NCBI GenBank assembly: GCA_036274495.1
Contig: DASUFP010000105.1
Span: 1-10,338, forward strand
Reading direction: 5' to 3'
Source of the DNA: DASUFP01 sp036274495
Lineage (GTDB): Bacteria > Bacteroidota > Bacteroidia > AKYH767-A > OLB10
DNA: 10,338 nt
Positions 1-5,506 of this stretch are shown one piece after another (within the stretch, counting starts at the first letter, position 1; each line of letters begins with the position of its first letter). The notes beneath the pieces were generated by a model. That model saw only the letters and a list, made by a program, of their open reading frames with translations, was not told the DNA's origin and made no database searches. The translations under genes and the position numbers were made by a program.

Positions 1-1077
1 TCTTCCTGTAACATTTTTTCGACCCAGGATCACGCAGCAGCAGCCATTGCAGCAGCAGGAATTCAGGTGTATGCCTGGAAAGGTATGAATGCCGAAGAAT
101 TCGACTGGTGTATTGAACAAACACTCTTTTTTGGAGAGGAACGCAAACCACTGAACATGATTCTTGATGATGGTGGCGATCTGACCAATATGGTGCTGGA
201 CAGATACCCTGAACTGATAGGTGAGATCAAAGGGTTGTCGGAAGAAACAACCACCGGTGTACATCGTTTGTACGAGCGCATGAAAAACGGGACGCTTCCA
301 ATGCCTGCGATAAATGTTAACGACTCAGTTACCAAATCGAAGTTCGATAACAAATACGGATGCCGTGAGTCGCTGGTCGATGCCATCCGCAGAGCTACCG
401 ATCTGATGCTTGCAGGAAAAGTTGCCGTAGTGGCAGGTTTCGGTGATGTCGGAAAAGGTTCGGCAGAATCACTTTCCAGTGCTGGTGTGCGTGTAATTGT
501 AACTGAAATAGATCCCATTTGCGCACTGCAGGCTGCTATGGAAGGTTACGAAGTAAAAAAGATGGACAACGCCATTAAGGAGGCGGACATTATTGTAACT
601 GCAACCGGCAATAAAGATATTATCGTTGATCGTCATTTTAAAGCTATGAAGCACAATGCTGTGCTGTGCAACATTGGCCACTTCGATAATGAAATTGACA
701 TGGCCTGGCTGAATAACAATTTTGGCAAATCAAAAGATGTTATCAAACCACAGGTTGACAAGTATACGATTGATGGAAAAGATATAATTGTTTTAGCTGA
801 AGGCCGCTTGGTTAATCTGGGATGTGCTACCGGACACCCCTCCTTTGTTATGTCAAACTCCTTTACCAACCAAACACTTGCTCAAATTGAACTGTGGACC
901 AATTCCAGTCAATATGAAAATAAGGTTTATACCTTACCTAAGCATCTCGATGAGAAAGTTGCCCGTTTGCATCTCTCTAAAATTGGAGTTGAGCTCGATA
1001 CCCTGAGCCCTTCTCAGGCTGATTACATCGGTGTGAAAGTTGCAGGGCCGTTTAAACCCGAATATTACAGATACTAA
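1..1077 (+). CDS. ahcY: S-adenosylhomocysteine hydrolase, 5' end cut off by window
   Basis: Hydrolyses S-adenosylhomocysteine to homocysteine and adenosine in the cytoplasm, keeping the activated methyl cycle running; the family uses tightly bound NAD+ and is usually tetrameric. The frame is open from base 1 and opens with the family motif CNIFSTQDHAAAAIA, so I extend it to the window edge; compared with the human enzyme about 75 N-terminal residues are missing. Visible by window codon: the substrate-domain DDGGD stretch (about 56-60), SEETTTGVH (about 80-88), the signature DSVTKSKFDNKYGC holding Lys112, Asp116, Asn117 and Cys121 (equivalents of human K186, D190, N191, C195), the NAD-binding glycines GFGDVGKG (146-153), HPSFVMSNSFTNQ, and the C-terminal PFKPEYYRY whose Lys and Tyr reach into the neighbouring subunit's cofactor site. 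No frameshift or missing key residue. A strong terminator follows 14 bp after the stop. Confidence 0.98.
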   Translation, partial: SSCNIFSTQDHAAAAIAAAGIQVYAWKGMNAEEFDWCIEQTLFFGEERKPLNMILDDGGDLTNMVLDRYPELIGEIKGLSEETTTGVHRLYERMKNGTLPMPAINVNDSVTKSKFDNKYGCRESLVDAIRRATDLMLAGKVAVVAGFGDVGKGSAESLSSAGVRVIVTEIDPICALQAAMEGYEVKKMDNAIKEADIIVTATGNKDIIVDRHFKAMKHNAVLCNIGHFDNEIDMAWLNNNFGKSKDVIKPQVDKYTIDGKDIIVLAEGRLVNLGCATGHPSFVMSNSFTNQTLAQIELWTNSSQYENKVYTLPKHLDEKVARLHLSKIGVELDTLSPSQADYIGVKVAGPFKPEYYRY

Positions 1078-1091
1078 AATGTTCTGTTCGT

Positions 1092-1126
1092 AAAAAAAGG
1101 GCGCTTGATTCAAGCGCCCTTTTTTT
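1092..1126. terminator. Bidirectional intrinsic terminator between ahcY and the lipoprotein gene
   Basis: Perfect inverted repeat: A7 + GGGCGCTTG, loop ATT, CAAGCGCCC + T7, i.e. a 9-bp GC-rich core flanked by a 7-base A tract and a 7-base T tract. The T tract lies 3' of the stem on both strands, so it can end ahcY (+) and also the convergent lipoprotein gene, whose stop at 1143 is 16 bp away on the other side. Confidence 0.93.
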
Positions 1127-1142
1127 AGGTTTATTTTTTTGT

Positions 1143-1565
1143 TTATTTATAAACGTGAAGTGTTTTGTTGAGGTCGTCGTACTGGGTATAATAAAAATAG
1201 AGTGGGGTGGCAGCAGGACCGTTTATAACTGAACCATCATAGATACTGAATTTTGAACCGCAGCATGAATCGATCGCAGTGATTCCTGATTGTATCTGAA
1301 TGAGTGAACAGGAGGCATTCGGGTCGTAGGGACAATTGCGTTCAATAGCATTAAATTCACTTATGGACCTGCGGTAAATTATTATTCCTTTAGTGCCACC
1401 GCTCAAATACAAAACACCACCGACGGCATTGAGTGATATGTTTGAAGGTTCATTCAGATTCAGGTAAAAATCGACAGGATATTGGGCAATATCATTGGAG
1501 CTCTCTTTTTTACAGCTCAAAAAAGCTGTGGTTACACATAAGAGCATGATAATTATTTTATTCAT
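1143..1565 (-). CDS. Small lipoprotein with Rieske-like fold lacking His ligands
   Basis: 140 residues. The N-terminus MNKIIIMLLCVTTAFLSCKK is a lipoprotein signal peptide with lipobox LSC (Cys18) followed by KK, so the mature protein should be lipid-anchored; the membrane side is not certain. The C-terminal half resembles a Rieske [2Fe-2S] domain: ERNCPYDPNASC (76-86), then DSCCGSKFSIYDGSVINGPA (99-118), PL (121-122) and a terminal beta strand. In a true Rieske centre the ligands are C-x-H and C-x-x-H (CPH ... CPCHGS). Here the first pair reads Cys78-Pro-Tyr80, and the second reads Asp99-Ser-Cys101-Cys102-Gly-Ser, so both His positions and one Cys position differ. The fold call rests on the CCGSKF...G...GPA..PL pattern and spacing. 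Cys78, Cys86, Cys101 and Cys102 might form disulfides or an altered metal site (inference). No partner is evident; its own -7 box suggests separate transcription from the oxidoreductase upstream. Confidence 0.85.
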   Translation of the reverse strand: MNKIIIMLLCVTTAFLSCKKESSNDIAQYPVDFYLNLNEPSNISLNAVGGVLYLSGGTKGIIIYRRSISEFNAIERNCPYDPNASCSLIQIQSGITAIDSCCGSKFSIYDGSVINGPAATPLYFYYTQYDDLNKTLHVYK

Positions 1566-1582
1566 CAGTCAGAAATAATGAG

Positions 1583-1590
1583 CAAAGTTA
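1583..1590 (-). promoter_or_regulatory. -7 box TAACTTTG for the lipoprotein gene
   Basis: On the minus strand TAACTTTG matches the Bacteroidota -7 consensus TAnnTTTG and ends 17 bp before the lipoprotein ATG, giving a short leader. I see no convincing TTG -33 box at the usual spacing, so this is a weak-to-moderate call. Confidence 0.45.
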
Positions 1591-1625
1591 ACGGTTCTGC
1601 CTCAGCTTTTCGCCGGATGTAATTG

Positions 1626-2270
1626 TTACTTTTTCAGTAATTTGAAGGCGTGCATCCAGGTATTATGCATAAATCCCGGAATACACCATAATATACAAAG
1701 CGATTCAATGCATTCCGCTGAGCGGTCACTTCCCAAATCTTCTGTTTCCCATCCGAATAAGTCGAGTACCTCTTTTACTTCCTGTTTTGCACCCGCATCA
1801 TTTCCGCAGATAAACATAGTAGGTTTGATTCCATCAAAATCGGGGTTCACCATGAGGGGGTTGCCAACACTGTTAAAGACTTTAACAAACTTTGCTTCCG
1901 GATATTCCGACTGCAGTTTTTCCATCAGCGATTCGCCCGCAACAGTAAAAAACGATAAAACATGATTTACCGGAGGAGCGTCGGCAATCGGATTGGTTGT
2001 ATCCATGATTGTTTTACCCGCCAGGTGCGCTCCGCCTGCAAGTGCCAGAACAGTGCTTGCAGCTGTTCCTTTAACAGCAAGTACCAGTGCGTCGCCGTAT
2101 TTTGCCGTTTCTGAAAACGATCGTACAAGCAGTCCGGGATGGGCAGCAGCCCAGTCATTAATTTTTCCCGGTTCTCGTGTGCCCATCATTACAGAAAATC
2201 CGTGTTTGATAAATCCGACAGCTAAAGCTTTGGCCACCATTCCGGAACCAAGTATTCCAATTTTTTTCAT
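1626..2270 (-). CDS. NADP oxidoreductase, coenzyme F420-dependent family (Rossmann)
   Basis: 214 residues, probably a cytoplasmic NAD(P)H-dependent oxidoreductase. The N-terminus MKKIGILGSGMVAKALAVGF carries the dinucleotide-binding glycines (Gly8, Gly10), and GTREPGK at about 30-36 follows the second strand, where Thr-Arg suits binding of the NADP 2'-phosphate. Further family-like stretches are DALVLAVKG, IMDTTNP (about 88-94), FVKVFNSVGN (about 128-137) and a C-terminal helix with LCILWCIPGF. Domain and length fit the F420-dependent NADP oxidoreductase family (PF03807 type). Bacteroidota are not known to make F420, so the real electron partner is probably something else (inference); the substrate is unknown. 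It lies 26 bp downstream of the MarR gene on the same strand, so it is probably co-transcribed and controlled by that regulator. No Shine-Dalgarno sequence precedes the ATG. Confidence 0.88.
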   Translation of the reverse strand: MKKIGILGSGMVAKALAVGFIKHGFSVMMGTREPGKINDWAAAHPGLLVRSFSETAKYGDALVLAVKGTAASTVLALAGGAHLAGKTIMDTTNPIADAPPVNHVLSFFTVAGESLMEKLQSEYPEAKFVKVFNSVGNPLMVNPDFDGIKPTMFICGNDAGAKQEVKEVLDLFGWETEDLGSDRSAECIESLCILWCIPGFMHNTWMHAFKLLKK

Positions 2271-2296
2271 TGCAGAAATGTTTTATGGTTATAAGA

Positions 2297-2740
2297 TTAG
2301 ATTGAATGTACTGTGTTTTCAAATTTTAAGGATGACGCGTACAATTGATTTGTAAGTCGTGTGGCTTGTTCTTTACCAAGTAACCCGGTGTAATCGGCAT
2401 ACAATACACTCCAGCACTGCTGAATCTGATTTTGCATCAGCACTCCTTTTCGCAAAGGAACAACGGAAACGTATTTTCCGTCGATTACACGTTTCAAATA
2501 TTTACCCTTTTCAAGTTTGTCGAGCAGCCGTGTAACTGTTGAGGGCTGTAACATCAATACTGTCGCAATCGATCCGGCTGCAATTCCCGGTTCATTATTA
2601 ACCAGCATCATCATAAATGCATGTGAAGGTGAAAGTCCGCAGGGCTTAAAAGCTGTTTCAGCCATTCGGTTCATTTGCCGTGTTAATGCATTTGCAGAGT
2701 AAAAAAGGCATTTGCAATAAGCGTTGCGTGAATCGTTCAT
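2297..2740 (-). CDS. MarR-family transcriptional regulator
   Basis: 147 residues, the usual length for this family of dimeric winged-helix DNA-binding proteins. Visible in order: N-terminal dimerisation helix with KCLFYSANALTRQMNR (10-25), GLSPSHAFMMMLVNNEPGI (35-53), the helix-turn-helix SIATVLMLQPSTVTRLLDKL (57-76) whose PSTVTRLLDKLE is the recognition helix, and a wing about YLKRVIDGKYVSVVPLRKG (81-99). Four cysteines (9, 11, 34, 109) could allow redox sensing, but none sits in a diagnostic motif. It lies immediately upstream of the oxidoreductase and probably represses this two-gene operon through the palindrome at 2763-2774. The start is chosen at the first ATG because the preserved first helix begins just after it. 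Confidence 0.93.
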   Translation of the reverse strand: MNDSRNAYCKCLFYSANALTRQMNRMAETAFKPCGLSPSHAFMMMLVNNEPGIAAGSIATVLMLQPSTVTRLLDKLEKGKYLKRVIDGKYVSVVPLRKGVLMQNQIQQCWSVLYADYTGLLGKEQATRLTNQLYASSLKFENTVHSI

Positions 2741-2744
2741 CCCG

Positions 2745-2774
2745 TAAAAGTAATTATTATTGTTGTATATACAA
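2745..2774 (-). promoter_or_regulatory. Promoter of the MarR-oxidoreductase operon
   Basis: On the minus strand TTG (2774-2772), a 19-bp spacer and TACTTTTA (2752-2745) fit the Bacteroidota arrangement TTG-N19-TAnnTTTG except for the last base. The expected start point falls at or just before the MarR ATG (2740), which would make the mRNA leaderless or nearly so. Spacing is exact but the -7 match is imperfect. Confidence 0.5.
2763..2774. promoter_or_regulatory. Probable MarR operator, palindrome TTGTATATACAA
   Basis: Perfect 12-bp palindrome TTGTAT/ATACAA, 22 bp upstream of the MarR start codon. AT-rich palindromes of this size are typical MarR-family operators. Its outer TTG is also the -33 box on the minus strand, so bound regulator would block RNA polymerase: an autorepression layout (inference). 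Confidence 0.65.
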
Positions 2775-2871
2775 GTAAATGAACCCGTTTAGCTCTTAAT
2801 AGATGGAGGAGCCTGAATTTCAATATTTTGAGTAAGCGTCAATTGGGGTGTGCAATCTGCATCCGTCTTAT

Positions 2872-2879
2872 TACCTTTG
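2872..2879 (+). promoter_or_regulatory. -7 box TACCTTTG for rpe
   Basis: TACCTTTG matches TAnnTTTG and ends 26 bp before the rpe ATG. At the 19-bp spacing the upstream triplet is GTG (2850-2852) rather than TTG, a two-of-three match to the -33 element. Confidence 0.55.
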
Positions 2880-2905
2880 CATCCAATTAACGGAACAGAA
2901 CTGCC

Positions 2906-3553
2906 ATGGCCCTGATTGCCCCCTCATTACTTTCAGCTGATTTCTCACAATTGCGCAGCGAAATTGAACTCATCAATGATAGTGAAGCCGATTGGTTTCA
3001 TCTTGATGTGATGGATGGTGCTTTTGTGCCAAACATTTCATTTGGTTTTCCTGTGATTAAGGCTGTAAAGAAATATGCAAAAAAGCCTCTTGATGTCCAT
3101 TTGATGATTGTTAAACCTGACCGGTACATCAGGGAATTTGCAGAGGCTGGTGCCGATTCCATATCAGTACATCTTGAAGCATGCACCCACCTGCACAGGT
3201 CACTTCAATTAATTAAAAGCACAGGTGCTAAAGCAGGAATTGCCATTAATCCGCATTCTCCCGTATCGTTGTTGCAGGACGTTATTGGTATAACCGACTT
3301 AGTATGTATGATGTCGGTAAATCCCGGTTTTGGCGGACAAAAATTTATAGAACAAACCTACACAAAGGTGAAGCAATTGCGCCAGATGATACAACAGTCG
3401 GGTGCCGCAACGCTTATTGAAATTGATGGCGGTGTTGATATACAAAATGCCCCTGAATTAATCAAAGCGGGTGCCGATGTACTGGTGGCAGGTAACACCG
3501 TTTTTTCTTCTTCCGATCCTGCCGCGACAATTAAACGTTTAAAGGCTGTCTGA
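2906..3553 (+). CDS. rpe: Ribulose-phosphate 3-epimerase
   Basis: 215 residues, full length. Interconverts D-ribulose 5-phosphate and D-xylulose 5-phosphate in the non-oxidative pentose phosphate pathway; cytoplasmic (beta/alpha)8 barrel with one divalent metal ion. Visible: IAPSLLSADF (4-13) with the substrate Ser7, FHLDVMDGAFVPN (31-43) holding metal ligand His32 and catalytic Asp34, DVHLM (63-67) with ligand His65, MSVNPGFGGQKFI (136-148) the flexible phosphate-side loop, and IEIDGGV (171-177) with the second catalytic acid Asp174, then AGADVLVAGNTVF (188-200), the phosphate-binding region. All metal and acid-base residues are present. The next gene on the right is convergent and overlaps the 3' end by 15 bp; no terminator hairpin is visible between them. 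Confidence 0.98.
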   Translation: MALIAPSLLSADFSQLRSEIELINDSEADWFHLDVMDGAFVPNISFGFPVIKAVKKYAKKPLDVHLMIVKPDRYIREFAEAGADSISVHLEACTHLHRSLQLIKSTGAKAGIAINPHSPVSLLQDVIGITDLVCMMSVNPGFGGQKFIEQTYTKVKQLRQMIQQSGAATLIEIDGGVDIQNAPELIKAGADVLVAGNTVFSSSDPAATIKRLKAV

Positions 3554-4759
3554 ATCAGGTTGTACGCCTGCATAAACTTTTAAGTATTCAAATCGCTTTG
3601 TAAGTTTTCCGTTACGGCAAATGGTCGCACGATCGATAAGGCCGGTGGAATGACTTCCGGTCAGATCCGGCATTACTCTTTCCATCAGATGTTTGCCAAA
3701 CCCTTCTGATGCATCTCTCGGCAATTCACACGGAAGATTATCAATTGCCATAACCGTTACAGTGCCCGAACGGAATGGCTCTGTGATGGTTTCCGTCATG
3801 GGATCATATCCATAAAATTTATCGTCAATGGTCGACGCTTTCATTGTTGACGGTATACTTCCGTTGATGTCGCAGGTAACGTCTGCAATTACGCTTATAT
3901 GAAACCCCGGATCTTTCATCTCCTTTTTACTGAACAGCAGTGGTGCTTTGGGGTCCCAGTAAGCACAATGAATCAATACATCACAAACCCCTGCATACTT
4001 AATGAAAGTTGAATGGAATTCTTCCGGGTGGTTGTAGAAATCGAACTTGCTGAATGGTTTTCCATCTTTTGACTCATGGTAATCGTGCGAATGCAACTGT
4101 GTATATACAGGTTCCCGAAAGGAGTAATTCAGAAATTCATAGGGAGTTACTTTACGGATCTTCATAGCTCCCATGGTTTCTTCGGCGCCATGTGAAACCC
4201 TTCCGCCACCCGTGATGATTATTTTAATATTGGGGATACCAACCCGTTGTAACCCTTCAAAGAGTTCCTGTTTGTCGTGCGACAAATGAGCCGGTTTGAG
4301 TGTAAACAAATTGTACATGGAGCCATATCCCATGATTCCGTTATAAGCACCAACAATACCGGCATACCTTCCGAATCCGATAACCCGGTTTCCCTCCATA
4401 TCTACCAGGGTTTCATAATCGACCATGGTGATTTTTTTGTCTAAAAGGGCTTTTATAAGAGGCTGATTATGAGGTTGTTTCTTTATGGTATGGGAAAAGA
4501 AACAGTAGGTTTTGCCTTCTATCAGGAATGGTGGCGGAACCTCCTTAATCCCCATCAGCACATCACATTCCGACAAATCCTCCTGCATTGCAATGCCTTG
4601 TGCCAGGTATTCCGCATCGGAATAACTCCTGTGCGGGCTGGGTTGGACTATAAATGTCAAATGGTTTATTGATTGCTGCAGCTGACTGCACTGGAGTGGG
4701 GTAAAGGGAACCCGCTTGTCGAAGGGCTTTTTTTCTTCCCTTAATAATCCGATTTTCAT
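3539..4759 (-). CDS. Saccharopine / alanine dehydrogenase-like NAD(P) oxidoreductase
   Basis: 406 residues. Belongs to the alanine dehydrogenase / pyridine nucleotide transhydrogenase / lysine-forming saccharopine dehydrogenase superfamily: soluble two-domain enzymes that oxidise an amino-acid C-N bond with NAD(P)+. The N-terminus KIGLLREEKKPFDKRVPFTP (2-21) is the typical first motif with Arg16. IKEVPPP (71-77) supplies Lys72 and FFSHTIKKQ (87-95) supplies His90, the expected catalytic Lys/His pair. GFGRYAGIVGAYNG (128-141) precedes the nucleotide domain, whose glycine-rich ITGGGRVSHGAEETMGAMKI lies at 182-201. IADVTCDINGSIPST (291-305) closes the active-site region. Length and the Lys/His pair fit saccharopine dehydrogenase better than 360-370-residue alanine dehydrogenases, but I cannot tell substrate or direction, so no symbol is given. 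The ATG is preceded by a -7 box only a few bases away, implying a very short leader. Convergent with rpe. Confidence 0.85.
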   Translation of the reverse strand: MKIGLLREEKKPFDKRVPFTPLQCSQLQQSINHLTFIVQPSPHRSYSDAEYLAQGIAMQEDLSECDVLMGIKEVPPPFLIEGKTYCFFSHTIKKQPHNQPLIKALLDKKITMVDYETLVDMEGNRVIGFGRYAGIVGAYNGIMGYGSMYNLFTLKPAHLSHDKQELFEGLQRVGIPNIKIIITGGGRVSHGAEETMGAMKIRKVTPYEFLNYSFREPVYTQLHSHDYHESKDGKPFSKFDFYNHPEEFHSTFIKYAGVCDVLIHCAYWDPKAPLLFSKKEMKDPGFHISVIADVTCDINGSIPSTMKASTIDDKFYGYDPMTETITEPFRSGTVTVMAIDNLPCELPRDASEGFGKHLMERVMPDLTGSHSTGLIDRATICRNGKLTKRFEYLKVYAGVQPDSDSL

Positions 4760-4766
4760 AAGCAGA

Positions 4767-4774
4767 CAAAGGTA
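4767..4774 (-). promoter_or_regulatory. -7 box TACCTTTG for the dehydrogenase gene
   Basis: On the minus strand TACCTTTG matches TAnnTTTG exactly and ends 7 bp before the ATG at 4759, so the transcript would have almost no leader. No TTG is present at the 19-bp spacing. It points away from the ssrA box at 4837-4844, making a divergent promoter region. Confidence 0.45.
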
Positions 4775-4836
4775 TTGATTTTGATTTCAGTGACTGACGG
4801 TTTGGCAGTTTAGTGAACCACGGGATGGTTTTTGCG

Positions 4837-4844
4837 TATCTTTG
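4837..4844 (+). promoter_or_regulatory. -7 box TATCTTTG for ssrA
   Basis: TATCTTTG fits TAnnTTTG and ends 11 bp before the mature tmRNA 5' end, so transcription would begin a few bases upstream of 4856, as expected for a precursor later trimmed by RNase P. The -33 TTG is not evident. Confidence 0.6.
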
Positions 4845-4855
4845 TACTATCACAT

Positions 4856-5252
4856 GGGGTCGACAGGTTTCGACAGCAGGTGAGGTTGATGTGTAAGCAT
4901 GCCGAGCGTTGGGAATATGGCTCGTTAATATCAACTCTCAATCGCTTTAAAAGGCGAAAACAATTTCTCGCTTGCCGCTTAATTCACCTCAGGTGAATTA
5001 GCCTAATTCCGGTCACCAGGTGATCGGAACAAGCTACCCGGTTTGCAGTTCCGCTCATTAATTGCAAACAATGGGTATCGTAATCTTGAGCTGGTTCTGC
5101 TACTGTTCCGATAGCGGAATAAGATAAAGGAGCTACGGTTACAGCCGGTGTGTACTTCACCAAGTTGCAACCCGACAATCCAAAAAGTGCTAAGCATGTA
5201 GAAAGCGCGTTAGTCCCTTGTCTGGACGAGGGTTCAACTCCCTCCGACTCCA
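4856..5252 (+). ncRNA. ssrA: Transfer-messenger RNA (tmRNA)
   Basis: One-piece tmRNA of about 397 nt that, with SmpB, rescues ribosomes stalled on broken mRNA and tags the nascent protein for proteolysis. The 5' end GGGGTCGACAGGTTTCGACAG is the highly conserved tmRNA start; its GGGGTCG pairs with CGACTCC (5245-5251) to form the tRNA-like acceptor stem (one G-U pair), with discriminator A5252. The T arm is GAGGGTTCAACTCCCTC near 5229-5245. The following bases are CTA, so the CCA end must be added enzymatically. Inside lie the first pseudoknot region (GAGC/GCTC near 4909-4923), the tag reading frame (4953-4982), and helix AATTCAC/GTGAATT (4981-4999) beginning at the tag stop codon, the position expected for helix 5. 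Further pseudoknots follow to about 5190. It has its own -7 box and a terminator. Confidence 0.97.
4953..4982 (+). other. tmRNA proteolysis tag reading frame (GENNFSLAA)
   Basis: GGC GAA AAC AAT TTC TCG CTT GCC GCT TAA encodes G-E-N-N-F-S-L-A-A and stop. With the alanine carried by the tmRNA itself, the tag would be AGENNFSLAA. The Leu-Ala-Ala end is the protease-recognition signal shared by tmRNA tags. GGC as the resume codon is inferred from family pattern, not proven. Confidence 0.85.
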
Positions 5253-5257
5253 CTATT

Positions 5258-5298
5258 ACCCTCCGAAGCTTCACCTGTGAAGCGCAGGAGGGTTTTTT
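5258..5298 (+). terminator. Intrinsic terminator of ssrA
   Basis: ACCCTCC (5258-5264) pairs with GGAGGGT (5287-5293), enclosing the small hairpin GCTTCA-CCTG-TGAAGC (5268-5283), followed by a T run (5293-5298). It begins 5 bp after the tmRNA end. The right half is also the first unit of the tandem array. Confidence 0.8.
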
Positions 5299-5472
5299 AT
5301 TGATGTATATCGAAGTTTCACCTGTGAAGCGTAGGAGGGTTTTTTATTGATGTATATCAAAGCTTCACCTGTGAAGCGCAGGATGGTTTTTTATTGATGC
5401 ATATTGAAGCTTCACCTGTGAAGCGAAGGAGGGTTTTTTATTGATGTATATTGAAGCTTCACCTGTGAAGCG
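5265..5472 (+). repeat. Five-copy 47-bp tandem array of small hairpins
   Basis: Units start at 5265, 5312, 5359, 5406 and 5453, an exact 47-bp period four times over; the fifth unit keeps only its first 20 bp and then diverges. Each unit opens with GCTTCA-CCTG-TGAAGC, a 6-bp stem with a 4-nt loop (unit 2 has GTTTCA, retained by a G-U pair), followed in units 1-4 by GGAGGG (GGATGG in unit 3), six Ts and ATTGATGTATAT or ATTGATGCATAT. Units 1-4 differ by two to five substitutions and have no length changes. Only unit 1 has the upstream ACCCTCC arm that completes a terminator. The period is not a multiple of three and no conserved reading frame runs through it, so it is non-coding. It most simply arose by tandem duplication of the right half of the ssrA terminator. 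Confidence 0.93.
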
Positions 5473-5476
5473 AAAG

Positions 5477-5506
5477 ACAGTTTTGGTCATTGCCAACTGT
5501 AGTTTT
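5477..5506 (+). terminator. Possible hairpin terminator closing the array
   Basis: ACAGTT(TT)GG (5477-5486) can pair with CCAACTGT (5493-5500), an 8-bp stem with a 2-nt bulge and loop TCATTG, followed by AG and TTTT (5503-5506). It could back up the ssrA terminator. The short U tract makes it weak. Confidence 0.35.

Noticed and set aside
4984..5274. Minus-strand open frame of 96 codons containing VESEGVEPSSRQG
   Set aside because: It is antisense to the tmRNA. This peptide string is a familiar false call opposite the conserved T-arm/acceptor end of tRNA-like sequences, and there is no start signal.
5150..5350. Plus-strand open frame through the tmRNA 3' end and hairpin array
   Set aside because: It lies in structural RNA, its terminator and a 47-bp repeat whose period is not a multiple of three, so the repeated peptide is not in frame.
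5265..5472. CRISPR array
   Set aside because: The sequence between the palindromes is the same in every unit, so there are no unique spacers; it is a tandem repeat, and no cas gene is present.
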